A stretch of DNA of 64,000 bases from Mangifera indica (lineage: Eukaryota > Streptophyta > Magnoliopsida > Sapindales > Anacardiaceae), in contig NC_058137.1 in the NCBI RefSeq assembly GCF_011075055.1, forward strand, positions 13,625,463 to 13,689,462, read 5' to 3'. Positions 36,238 to 48,568 of this stretch are shown piece after piece (position 1 is the stretch's first letter; every line of letters starts with the position of its first letter). The notes below the pieces were generated by a model. It did no database searches and was not told where the DNA came from. It was given only the letters and a program-made list of their open reading frames with translations. The translations under genes and the position numbers were made by a program.

Positions 36238-39200
36238 ATGGGGAATATATTTGTGAAGAAGCCTAAGATCACTGATGTGGATCGAGCCATTCTCTCCCTC
36301 AAAACCCAGCGACGCAAGCTTGCTCAATACCAACAACAGGTGTCTTTCTTTAATGCTCAGTTGCTAATTTCACGTAATTTCTCTTTTTATTATTGTATAT
36401 TACGAATTCAATAGCCCTCTAGTTGGATTATTAACGTTTTATAAATAAATTTCATGATAGGTTGTGTATAATTTATGATTTTGACAAATCTGTTTGTTTT
36501 GAGCTAAATAAATCTGTAGGGAGATTAGTGGGTGATCCTTTGTACCTATGTTCATGTGAGAAGTATGAAATTGTTATTGCTTTACTGGAAAATCGATATC
36601 TAAAATGGAAAACTGGCTATCTTGGTTAAAGGTTCTTGAATTTGTGCGTTTCAACAGGTGTCTTTCTTTAATGTTCACTTGCTAATTTCACGTAATTTCT
36701 CTTTTTATTACTGCATAGTACGAATTCATTAGCCCACTACTTGGATTATTAACGTTTTATAAATAAAATTCATCATGGGCTTTGTATAATTTATAATTTT
36801 GACAAATCTGTTTGCTTTGAGCTAAATAAATCTGTAGGGAGATTATTGGATGATCCTTTGTGCCTTTTTTCATGTGAGAAGTATGAAATTGTTATTAAAT
36901 TACTGGAAAATGGATATTTAAAATGGAAAAAAAGCTATCTTGTATTAGGGTTCTTGAATTTGCGCTTTACTGATGAGAATTGTGGGGCTGGTGCAAATTG
37001 TTGAGAGGAATTCTCAGAATTCATAGGGCTTGATATAATTGTTTGAAATGGCAAGATGTGAAATCAAATTGATTTTTTTTGGCTGTATATATACCCTCAA
37101 ATCTGCATTTTGCTGAAGTGCTAGTGAATTTGCTTGTATTTGGGGTTATTTGTTCATGTGCGATAGCATGCAAACATGAGTTTTTGTGTTAGAATGTGAA
37201 TTTGCAAAAGGTTCTGAACAAATAAATTTCTCTCTTTGTCGAGGAGCTAGTTAACATTTGGGTTACCATAATAGAGTCCGGTGATCTTCTCACTTGTTTG
37301 GCTTGTTATATTTATGCATGTTGCTTTTTGCTTTTGCTATGTGTCCTTCAAGTGTTTCAGTTATATTCAGTTATACCCAATCAATTTTATGCTGGAAAGT
37401 TCTGCAAAATATTAATTGGGAAAAGAGAAGGGGGGTGCTGCAATAGTATTATCCCATTTTTCAGGTTACTCTATACATTGTCAGCTGTTGAAAGCAATTT
37501 TCAAACTATTAATTCTTAAAATCTCAAAGAATTGAGGCATGTGTATTTTTTCTTTCAAACTAATTGATTTCTGAAACTTTTTCAGAAATATCAACTATCT
37601 TAGGCATATAATTGGATCTGTAGCGTGTTTAAGGGGGAACTTTCTTGAAGAAATGTTCATGTAGTAACTTGATTTTGTTTCTTTTAATGACATTTCCTTT
37701 ATGGTATACTCTTTCCAGCTTGATGCTGTCATTGAAGCAGAAAAACAAGCTGCTAGAGACTTGATTCATCAAAAGAGAAAGGATAGGGCATTGTTAGCAT
37801 TGAAGAAGAAGAAAGCACAAGAAGAATTGCTGAAGCAAGTTGATACCTGGCTTATTAATGTTGAACAACAAGTAATTGTTCTTTATTTAAGCTGAAGTTT
37901 ATTTCCCTCTTATTTTAGTTTGTTTTTCGAATAAGGAGGGTCTGACTGAGATTCACTCATCTATGTTCTTTGGTATTAAGTTGATAACTTTGTTGAATGA
38001 GATTATTTTTCCCTTTCCTTTTAATTTCCTTAAGAAACAAGATATGTAAGCTTATGTTTTTTTTTTCTAGTTGGCAGATATTGAACTAGGAAGCAAGCAA
38101 AAAGCTGTATTTGATAGTTTGAAGGCAGGTACAAAAGCAATTAAGGCTATACAAAGTGAGATAAATCTGGATGATGTTCAGAAGTTAATGGATGATACTG
38201 AAGAAGCGAAAGCATATCAAGATGTAAGCCTAACTTTGACTTCTATCTGGTTTATGATTCTTTTGAGATAATGTTTATTTTTATTTCATGTCACACCTCT
38301 ATCTGTTTTGGTTTCAATTCCTGTACAATAATATATGTAAATATATATTTGCCCTTAAAGGTTCGTCAGAAATCAGTGCATTTTCCTTATAGATGCTCTG
38401 GTTTGCTTATGTTAAAAGTAATGACAACTATCTTTGCATTAATTAGAGATTCTCCCCATCCTCTCTTAGACCTGATAGTTCGTGTCATTGTATCGTATTT
38501 ATTTCATGTTAATTTGGGTTTCAAATTAGAGAAGTTCAACCCTAACTTGACTCACATTTGAATTGTGCCGAAATTTTTCAACTCTAACCTAACCCTTTAA
38601 CATTAACCCAAAATTGTATATTATTTCCACTATTCTAAAGTGTTTTTAACAATATAATTTCTTCATCAAATTATCCTAACCTATTATTAATAAAACACAA
38701 TTTAAGATTTTGTTTTGTTTACAAATGATCTAAAAATTATATGCCAAAACCATTAAAACATGTCAATAATTTGACTAACCAAATCAGATTCTCACTTTGA
38801 ATAATAAAATAAAAATATTTAAATAAAAATAAAGAATAATATGAGTAATTACAATTACATAAAGATAAAATTATATGTAATTTGTAAAGATTCTAACTAT
38901 TATTAATATCGTACTTCAGCATTTTTATAATTTATTCCTAATAAATTTTATTGAATTAACATTTCTTTAAACATTCGAGTCAGTTTGAGTTTGTTTGGGT
39001 TACTTTTGTGTCGACCCTAAAGCTACATGATTTAGTTTTAAGTCATGTCTGATTGACTTGAAATACATTTCATGTCAAAAAAATTTAATCCTAACCCGAT
39101 TTTTTTCATATTGGGTTGACAGCTCATGTTGAAAATCACAAGCTCTACCCTCTCTCTTGCTCTACTTTGTGTGTAGGAGAAAGGGAGAAGGAGAAAAAGG

Positions 39201-40673
39201 GTTGTCTTATAAATGCCCCTATTAGTACCATCTAAAATAAGGGTTTTTTTTGTGTTTGTATAAGCTAATTATCATATTATTAGATTATTTATTGTGGTCA
39301 AACTTATTCTATAAGCTTGAGTGGTAGAGCCTAAGTAATATACCATAAACTGTAATGAGTGTTAAAACTCAGTTGCACGTTGTAGTTCTGTTCTGTGTAT
39401 CACAAGAAAACCATTGTCAGTGTCATGGCTTGTGTGTGGTTTACATTTTTGATACTGGATGTACCAGTGTGCAAAATTACTGCATATTTCACCAGCATAA
39501 AAACTCAAGAAAATTTATGAATTTGTCGACCTTTTATGATTACAAACTTTATAGTCCCAACAATAGTTTTTTACATTTTGCTTTTTCCTAAATTGTTTTA
39601 TTGATTTCTGAAGCTGAAGTATCATATCTGTTATGATCTTATAGGAAATCAATGCAATATTGGGTGAGAAATTGTCGGCAGAAGATGAAGAGGATATTTT
39701 GGCCGAATTTGAGAAACTGGAAACTCAGGTATGTGTATATATTTTCTTCGAACAAATGGCTTCAATCTTCATTTATTCTCCTACTTATATTCATTCTAGT
39801 TAATTGCCGATATTTCTGAACACAATTATACCAAACTTCATCTTAATTAATATTACAGTAGATAGTCAAACTACTTGCATGTCGGTTTTTGGGTTGTATT
39901 CTTTTGTGATTTTTTTCCTATGCTTTTCTTGTAGAGGCCACTGATATGAAGAATATGATTTTTCTTTTATCTTATTGGGGCTTACCAAATTATATTAATT
40001 TCAGGATGAAAATAATCTTCCCATCTTTCTCCATGATCCAATTGAATTTTTGTTATAGATGCTTCAATGTCGAAGGCTTGGAAAACTTTGAATTTTACGG
40101 AAAGTCAACAGGAAGATTTTATTTTACATAATAATTAGTTGAGAATGGGTGACACTAAATTGGTTTGCTTGATTAGTTTTCTTCTTGCATAATTATAGGC
40201 ATGTTGTTTCCACTACAACTCAACTTTTATTTTCTTCTTTTTTTTGACTGAAATTTGTATTTTAATCTTAACATTTTGAAAATTGACATATATCTTAGCA
40301 TTCAGCCCTGCATATGTGTGTGTGTGTGTATCCTTTCTAATTATACTTTTATCGGAACCCTTTCTTTTAGATGTCCATTGAAGATATGCCAGAAGTACCT
40401 AGTAAAGGACCATTGGAAGAGCAAAAGCATTTGGAGTTGCCTGATGTGCCAACCAAAGCCCCAGTTGCTCCCAAGGTGGTTGCTGACGATTCTGAGATGG
40501 CTTCAGCTGAACTTTCCACAAAAAAGAAAGGTCTGTCTCTCTCTCTCTCTCTCTCTCTCACTTTTCCTCTGTTCTGCTTTCTCTCTCCACACACACTTAA
40601 AAAACGACTTTACTAATTTCCAATGCCTGATAATTGTTCATATGCAGTACCGACAGAACCACTGCCTGCATAG
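36238..40673 (+). CDS. VPS20: Vacuolar protein sorting-associated protein 20 (CHMP6 homologue, ESCRT-III), six exons, 225 aa
   Basis: Exons are 36238-36339, 37719-37871, 38071-38223, 39645-39728, 40371-40530 and 40648-40673; introns 1-4 are phase 0 and intron 5 is phase 1, all GT-AG. The product starts MGNIFVKK, an N-myristoylation signal as in CHMP6/Vps20. It then has the basic first helices of the SNF7 domain ([16 protein letters not shown], residues 20-36) and a Lys-rich helix near 52-74. Acidic C-terminal helices follow ([31 protein letters not shown]). The tail has [12 protein letters not shown] (187-198), resembling the MIM2 motif that binds the MIT domain of VPS4-type ATPases. In known systems VPS20 is recruited by ESCRT-II on endosomes and nucleates SNF7 polymers for cargo sorting and vesicle budding. 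Length matches plant VPS20 (about 220 aa). All exons join in frame with no stop. Introns 1 and 3 are each about 1.4 kb; intron 1 contains a tandem duplication. Confidence 0.95.
36340..36970 (+). repeat. 318-bp tandem duplication in VPS20 intron 1
   Basis: Copy A begins at the real 5' splice site (acag/gtgtctttc, 36340); copy B begins at 36658 with the same acag/gtgtctttc. Similarity continues to about 36965 with roughly one difference in ten. The duplicated unit therefore includes the exon-intron junction. Confidence 0.9.
38495..39140. other. Possible inserted element in VPS20 intron 3
   Basis: An AT-rich block flanked by phrases rich in caaccctaac, cctaacccg and gggttgac, as often seen in plant non-autonomous DNA elements. 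I could not define terminal inverted repeats or a target duplication, so this is weak. Confidence 0.2.
40311..40330. repeat. (TG)n microsatellite in VPS20 intron 4
   Basis: A gtgtgtgtgtgtg run about 40 bp before the acceptor of exon 5. Confidence 0.9.
40532..40560. repeat. (CT)n microsatellite at the start of VPS20 intron 5
   Basis: A tctctctctct run beginning immediately after the 5' splice site of the 117-nt intron 5. Confidence 0.95.
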
Positions 40674-41730
40674 TTGAATGAACTTTTAAACAATATTGAA
40701 ACTTACAGCCTCATGAAGCTGCTAAGCATTCTTGATGCATCTTTTGGTCGTGGCCTTTGTCAATGCATGTACGTTTTGTTTGATTTGTTGTTGTGTACAT
40801 TTTAGTTTGGTTTAGCTTTCACAATTATTCTCCAAATAAGATATGTACAGATCAGTGCAATATTTTAATCCATCTATTTAGTACATAAGTCTAAAATTTG
40901 TCGTGGTGGATTCATCCTAGTCGAACTCAAATAATGGTATACTTTAGTTTGACTCATTTCAAGTAGATTGTTGCTCAAATTTGGCTTGGATGGAGCTTGA
41001 TTTATTTAAGTTCTATCAGTGCATTTTGATTTAGTTGTGAGTCGAACACAAGCTATTTGGGATCGAATCCACTGGCAAAGATATATTTTTCTTTGGGTTT
41101 GGCTATGAATCAAATGTATTGGGCTCAGAAGTTGAACAGACAAATCAAAAGTATGGTCCACTTCACGGGAGGATCCAAGCAAACAAAGTATGGTCCACTT
41201 CACGGGAGGATCCCAGCAAACAAAGTGCAATTCGAACTCAATCAGTTTATAAAAGTGAGCCTAACCTATGAATTGTGTTGGACTTGTTTATAGAAATGAG
41301 TTCAACCTAAGAATTGTGCTTGGTTGGGGTTCAATCTATTTTGAGTAAAGTCAGTTGGTATCAAATCTACCCTTAAATATGAGTTTTATTTTATTTTTCA
41401 TAAACTATTTTTTAAATTCAAGAGAATATTTATTGAGAGCTACAGTTTACAAATCTGGACTTTAATACGCAAACCTAACATTCTATTTTTTGGGTTTAAA
41501 TCATCACACGCCAGACACCCTAATGGGGTGTGTGTGTACTCTTTACAATTATAATTTTAATTTGTTAAAATTAAAAAAAAAAAACATTTGAGATGAACGT
41601 CCCTAACATTTTGTTTCTTCCAAAATGACGTAAAACTTCAATTTTTCCCAAGCAAAGACAGGTTTCTTGTTTCTACATTTGATAATCGATTAACTGTACA
41701 ACTTTTACATATTGATTCATAATATATTAA
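40674..41730. other. VPS20 3' flank with a 37-bp tandem repeat
   Basis: The 3' UTR probably ends near 40850, with an aataagata-like signal near 40835. Beyond it is non-coding DNA. A 37-bp unit beginning agtatggtccacttcac occurs twice head to tail (41150-41186, 41187-41223). No gene seen; ORFs 41006-41230 and 41057-41293 run through the repeat. Confidence 0.5.
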
Positions 41731-41920
41731 TCATAAATCTACTTGCGGTTCCTTGCCATCAGAACTTAAGCTGTCCAAGTTTGATGAGTACAATGATTCA
41801 CTGCGAAAGAATCTCAACACAATGAGCCTCGAAATATTCTTAGCTAAAACAGCACTTGTCTCCACGGTGCTAGCTGTATTTTCAAAAGCATTCATGTAGT
41901 ACAAATATTGACACCTCACG
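41731..41920 (-). pseudogene. Possible terminal exon of an unidentified gene
   Basis: A minus-strand frame ends KEPQVDL then TGA. It reads like real coding sequence (NISRLIVLRFFRSESLYSSNL) rather than low-complexity noise. An AG (minus strand, 41921-41922) after a T-rich tract could be its splice acceptor. A second short frame with possible GT sites lies upstream at 42048-42287. I do not recognise the family. It may be an exon of a real gene, a gene fragment, or chance. Confidence 0.3.
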
Positions 41921-41934
41921 CTAACATTGTACAA

Positions 41935-43308
41935 TTTAACAAAGAATTATAATGGAATAGTGAAAGGGTTTTTGTAACAATATTTTTGGATTGACAATAG
42001 GGCTCTTCCATGGACACTGACTAAATGTATGACTGAGTGAAACAGGTTCAAATTTTCAAACAACTATGCTCTCGCCCCACCCACAAACAAAGCCAAGCAA
42101 AATGTAATTTAGAATACCTTAGGATGAAGGTGGCTTGAGAATCATGAGAACCAAAGATTGAAATAGGACGGCTTTGGTGGGTCACATATGCAATATAGCT
42201 AGTAGAAATTTTGACTACATATAGGTAAAATGGGTTTATTGCCATTACCTTAGAAACAAATCCTTTCGGAAAATTAAAACTCCTCAAGATAGTTCTAGCA
42301 AGAATTGATGCAGGATAAGCATAGATGGAGTTGAGATATCATTTGCAAGGATGCTTGTGGTTGATATCATTAACAAAAATTCAATAAAATTTGTAAAACA
42401 ATTCTTAGAAAACTCAAACATAAATTTTATTGAAAACTTTAATTGATTAATTGATTTATTACAAATATATAAGCCTTTATTTATGCTAATGACTTTTTCA
42501 ATTAAAATAAAACTCCTAACTGTACTATAATAGAAAATTTATTAAATTATGACACTAAAATTAGGAATAATAATTAATTGCAATCCCTAGGAAACATAGA
42601 CTTTAGAAAAAAAATTTAATAGATTTTTACTAAAATTGAATTTTCCTAAATAATAAATCATAAAATTTTTTTATTTTTTAAATCAAAATAAGGCACTTAA
42701 ACTACTAGAAAAATTAATATTAACAAAAGACTAAATTTGTTGTATTGAACTAAGAAAATTATTTTAAATCAAACTCCGCAAAGAAACTTGCTTTAACTCA
42801 AATTCTATTCGATTAGGAATCTTTTTCCCACATGCATAATATAGAGAATTTGTAGGGTTTAGGTAGTAGATTAAATAAATTTAATAATAAACAAACATAT
42901 TATAAAAACCCCTTTTGGATCATTTTTGTAGGATAATCAATTCACAAACATATTATTAATACTTATAGGGTGTTTATAGAATATATCTTTGTAAAAACAG
43001 TTCCTTTGACTTTTATTGATGATGACAGATTACGAAATTGCTCTCAAAATCAAGTATAAGCTTGAACTTCGGTATTTATATGTAGTACAAATATAATTAG
43101 AGAATAAAACTATGCTTAAAGATTTGCTAGAATCTTTAGGATGGGTATGTGGTTTGTTGATGAATACTCACGACAAAGCAATGGGCTTTCATAAAAATAC
43201 AGGCGGTTAGGGTCATTGATACACATAATATATGTTACATCTTGTGTGAGAAGGAATTGCATATATATATATAAAATGTGCTCAGTTATTTCTGTCTACA
43301 CATGTGGG

Positions 43309-43351
<43 letters not shown>

Positions 43352-44326
43352 TATTATATATTTTTTTATTTTAAACTTACGCCCACATGGAATTTGGATA
43401 AATCCAATCCAACGTTGTATTTTCTTATCTATAACTCTAATCACTCAGGATTATTTCACTTTAGTCTTTAAGTATCATAAGTTTAAATCCAATCAAGCCT
43501 TGTACTTTTAAGTTTAAAAGTCTTTCTAAGAATCAAAACCCTTAATCCAAAATCCAAATCAGATTCAATTTGAAAAATCCTACGTCTTTATAGTTCAATA
43601 AACTCCTTTTGTGTGTAACCCATAGGTTCTCCACTAAGTTGGTAGTGACTCGATTTATATTAGGCTCCTGACCCAACATATGTCAAGACACAAACCAAAA
43701 GTGACATCTAGTGAGACATCATGGCCACCCGACTAGTTAAGTGTTAGCATATGACTTTTTAACCCATCAGTGATATGGTTACTTATACAATTTTATCATT
43801 TCATCATACAATATCTCTTCGAGATTGTGATATAAATGAAGTGTCTTCTTTAGGGATATTTAAAGTATATAGTTTGACTTCTATCAATGATTGAGAAAAA
43901 TATCAAATCAAATATCAATTCAATCCCACTATGGTCATAGGTTTAATTGGTCATTGTCATATGTTAGAGGTTCTAATTAAGATATCAACTATTGTACTCA
44001 AGAGTGACAAATCCTCTATTGATCTACCATAGCCTTAATACAAATCTTAATATGACCAATCACCACCTTTTTAGCAATCCTCTAACTAGATTATATTGGC
44101 TAGTGTCAGACTATACCAATCATTACACAAGATGATTTAGTGACTTCAAGTCTAAGGATCCAACCTAAGAAAGTCTAACAACCAGGTTCAAACATGCAAA
44201 ATGCCATGACCCAATGGTTATATGAACCATGAACCATAGGTATATTAAAGAAGGTAAGATGTCACTCCTAGGAAAGAGTTGAGAATGTGGGAGATAAGTT
44301 TAAGATTGATCACCACAGGTATGCAC
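41935..44326. other. Low-information AT-rich region
   Basis: No supported gene. A (TA)n tract is at about 43311-43350. From about 43600 the sequence (ccataggttctccactaag, gacatctagtgagacatc) has the character of an old copia LTR or leader in minus orientation, without definable ends. ORF 43278-43511 covers the TA tract and is not coding. Confidence 0.4.
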
Positions 44327-46468
44327 TGTAACACCCCTTTCTAGATACATATTCTTAGATAAAATATTATCTGAAGAGACGTTCATGGTTGGACTACTTA
44401 ATTTTAAAACCATGAAAACCAATGCATGGTTATAAATACTTAAACGTAAAAGCATGCAAAAAGGTGAAACATGAAATGCCTCATTTGTTAAACTTTATAA
44501 ATCAAAATGTCTAAAAATCCAATCCAACAGTTATTGCATAATAAATCGCAAAACTGTAACTAAAATGGCAAAAATACATAAATGGAAAGAAATATGTAAA
44601 AAGAAAATTTTGCCCCTTGCCCTCATGTAACTGCTTGGTTGGACTATTGGCTCTCCTACATACCCTGCTACTCACCTCTACCTATAAGACAACAAAAAGG
44701 AATACATGAATGAATACATTCAGTATGTTGGTGTCCTTTCAACACCCTAAATAATATGTAAAGCTAATAAACTTGATGTTCTATTTGTGAATCTAGATAA
44801 AGTCACAACTTGGCACCCTTGTGCCTTAACATAGGACACCTACAAAGGTTATTATGGTCTAAGTTGAAATCGACATATCTAATGTCTTAGTGAAAACTTT
44901 AGACACTTTGCGTGTCACTATCTATCGTACCTTACGCACATGTCAGATAACTTGTTAGACTAGCTAACTGGGACACCCTAGTTACATGGGTAAATCTAGT
45001 AGCATTCCTTCCATTACCACATATGCTAGTTATAGAACTACTATTTAAACCATCCTAGGATAACCCCTACCATGGATACATATGTGATATATCCTGCTAA
45101 CCATTTGAGAAAATATCTAAAAATCATAATCCCTTACCATGCACACCTGATCTGAATTGAGTTGAACTGAACTAAGTGGCAACTATGCCTTGGTGTCGAG
45201 TGCATGATACATCTTATGGGTATCTAGCCCTGTTGCTTTCACGCAAATCATCACTTTTGCATAATTGGTGACTATTTAGATATGTACCATTTTCTTTAAC
45301 TTCTCTAATTTTTGACCTAGATCCAACTCAATTAGAGTCTTTTGCAGTCTTCCATATAGTCGAGCACTTTTTCTAATACAAACTATCTTGTCTTTCTTAC
45401 GAAAGTCTCTTTTTCTTTCCTTTTTCTTCCTCTTCTCTTTCCTAATGCTTGAACTAGGGGTAAATTGTTCTTTTACTACCTATATGTGTGTCAGGGTGCA
45501 CCCCTATGTTCCTCTAATTAGGCGCAACGTCTACTATTAGAAAGTTACACACAAGTGCATGTCCTATACCACACAGTTATGTATGACTTTCCTTAAAATG
45601 AGCATACAAAAAATTATAGAATTTCATATTTTGTTTGAAGGACACATGAGCGTATATGAAACCATACACAGTTGTGTGTCGCAATCTATAAATTACAAAA
45701 ACTCATAGATTCTTTGTTTTTTTGAATAACTTTTAGCAATACTATCATGTCTCGAAACTCATGGAGAACATCTAAGCATCCTAAATATATTTTATCAATT
45801 AAATATGAACACAAAACCATTAACATCACAAACCATAATTGAACTTTTATCATTAACCTTTATTCATCATTCAATACTCATGGCAAAACAAGTGATTCAT
45901 TATCATACAAACATCACAAAATCATCATGCTATCTCAAAAATCATTCAAAATGTCATAACCTCTGACTACAAGCCTAAATTTGTTTAAAACATGCTTGCC
46001 AAACCAAGGAGAACAGACCAACTTACTTGTCTTCTGAAGAATGCCTTAGTCTTCACATTGCTACAATTTTCGGTGACCAATGACTCTTTCTAATGACCAA
46101 AGACCTCTATTCTCTCTCATCTCTTTCTATTTGTACGGCTGGAGTGTGAAAAAATGATGAAAAATTAAGTTTAGCTTCTTTTTATTCCGCCTCTTAAATG
46201 CGACACATAAGCGTGTAATCATTATACAAAGGCATGTGTTGTGTCACACAACTGTGGTCTAATCTAATCTATGTAATCATTATACAAAGGATGAAATTCT
46301 CTTATTTTGTCATGATTCTAATCTAATCTTAAATTCAAATTTTGATACAATACATGACTATATATATCCTTATACACAGGTGTGTATCACTTTGGAAAAC
46401 ATTAATTAACTTAATTAAAAGAAAAGAAAAAGACTTGAATGCCTTTGAGTTTACCTATGGGTATTATA
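44327..46468 (-). repeat. 3' LTR of element B (2142 bp)
   Basis: On the minus strand it starts TATAATACC directly after a polypurine tract and ends GGTGTTACA. Its end half matches 56783-57636, the other LTR of the same element, and it is related to the LTR at 2924-4946. It carries several tacacac/gtgtg palindromic phrases (45540-45690, 46195-46260). No coding content. Confidence 0.85.
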
Positions 46469-46482
46469 ATCCTCCCTCCTTT
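46469..46482 (-). promoter_or_regulatory. Polypurine tract of element B
   Basis: On the minus strand aaaggagggaggat abuts the LTR start, the same layout as at 2908-2923. Confidence 0.75.
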
Positions 46483-46565
46483 TATGAATTTCATACTCAA
46501 AATTGACTCAAAATGCTATAGGAACCATTGGCTCATGTCTTACTTGACCTTCTATGTAACCTTGA

Positions 46566-48568
46566 CTAGAGGAATTTGTCTACATCTAAGCTCTTTAACT
46601 TATCTGTCAAGAATTTGAATGGGTACTCCTTATACACCAAATTATCCTCGAGCTTAACATCTTGAACTCTGAGCACATGGATCAGTTCACTAATATACTT
46701 GTATAATAATGACACATGGAACACACTATGAATGTGATCCATGCTCCCTCGTAATGCAAACCGATAGACAATCTTACCTACACACTCTAACACCTCGAAT
46801 GGTCTCATAATACTTATCACTAACTTACCTTTCCTACTGAATCTCATAAAGTGCTTGTGGGGGGCTACTCTAACAAACACTTTGTCATCCATATTAAACT
46901 CAAGATCACATATCCTTTGGTCTAAATTAGTATTCTGACGATTTTAAGTATGCATCATCCTTTCCTTTATCAATCTCACATCCTCTATCATTCTCTAGGT
47001 AATCTGGGGTCCTAATGATTGTGTCGAGATATCTCTCTCTTCTATCTCATCCCAATACAACGGTGATTTATATCTCCTACCATACAAAGCCTTATATAAG
47101 GTCATCTTGATAGTTGTCTAGTAGCTATTATTATATATAAACTCCATCAATGATAATATATTTATCTAACTCACTCCTTTATCTAGATAACAAGCCTTCA
47201 ACATATCCTCAATCTTCTAGTTGACTCTCTCAATTTGACAATTTGTTTGGGGATGATAAGTTGTATTAAATACTAATCTTGTGCCTAAGGACCTCTACAT
47301 ATTTTATCAAAAAACTTAGACAAACTTGGCGTTTTAATCTAATACTATTATCCTAGGAACTCCATGAAGCCTAACTATCTCCTTAACATAGATTTGACCT
47401 AATTGATCTATACTTATAGTGTCTTTAACTACAATAAAAGTGTGCTAACTTGGTTAATCAGTCAACTATAACCCATAAAGCATTGTATCCTCCTTTGACT
47501 CTTGATAAATCGACCACAAAATCTATCGAGATGTGTTCCCATTTCCACTCTAGAATACTAAGAGGTTGTGGTAGTCCTGATGCTCTCTAATGTTTAGTCT
47601 TAACTTGTTGACATACTATACACTTAGCCATAAAATCTACTATTTCTTGCTTCATACCTAATCATGAGAATGATCTCCTTAAATATTGATACATCTTTAC
47701 ACTCCTAGGGTGAATAGTATAAAAAGAACTATGTACCTCAATGAGGATCTTAGCTCTCAAATTCTAATATCAAGGTACACATAGTCAACCTCTAAATCTT
47801 AGAATACCCTCTACCACATTGAAATATGTCTTAGTACCTTCAATGATTCTTAACCTTAGCTGAACACACCAATAATTTGATGCCTAGGTCACACAAATCT
47901 CATCTATAAGGGTTGATTGAATCTAAAGGTCTACCAACTACCCTATAATAGCTTGATCTACTTTATCGACTCCTATTGTAACTCTTAGTGAGTGATAGTC
48001 TATGACAAAACTACCTTTTAGCTTAGAGCATTTATAACTATGTTAGCCTTGCCCAAGTGGTATCTGATCTCATACTTATAATCTTTCACTAACTCCAACC
48101 ATCGTTTTTGCCTTATCTTGAGCTCTTTTAAGGTAAAAAAATACTTGAAGCTTTATAATCCATGTATAGGTTACTTTTGACCCTATACAAATAGTATCAC
48201 TATAGCTTAAGAGAAAATGCAATGGTTGCCAACTTAGGGTCATGTGTCAGGTATCGAATCTCATAATCTTTGAACTAGTGAAAGGCATACGACATCACTT
48301 TACCTTTTGCATCAAAATAACTCCCAAACCTAGATATAAGACATTCATAAAAAGATTATATTTATCCCTTTCTGCTGGCAAAACTAAGATGAGAGTATAA
48401 CTGCTAGAAACTTTACTTGTAGACATCAGACAAATTGAAATGAACATCCTTCCAAGTTAACTCTAAATAATTTGCCAACCTAAGAAAACTCCTCACCTCT
48501 TTGGTTGTCTTGGGCCTCTGCCACTCTAACACAACCTTTATTTTGCTCAGGCTTATTGAGATACCATT
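46566..48568 (-). pseudogene. Element B: RNase H, integrase and C-terminal module (broken)
   Basis: 46566-46892 is an open 108-residue stretch of the integrase tail (KVFVRVAPHKHFMRFSRKGKL, VFHVSLLYKYISE), clearly Tekay-like. Above it, in broken frames, are the integrase core (SIDFVVD near 47520) and zinc region (CIVCQQ near 47610). RNase H lies near 48050-48400; its first acidic block reads FMNVL where a D is expected. RT connection is near 48480-48560 (RPKTTKEVRSFLRLANY). The order on the minus strand is normal. Stops and indels rule out function. Confidence 0.82.

Noticed and set aside
37298..37519. ORF in VPS20 intron 1, and ORFs 38271-38561, 39355-39591 and 39946-40131 in introns 3 and 4
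   Set aside because: Lie wholly in introns whose splice sites are well supported; no recognisable protein features.
38495..39140. Well-defined hAT-like MITE in VPS20 intron 3
   Set aside because: I tried to match the two ends as inverted repeats and could not; kept only as a low-confidence note.
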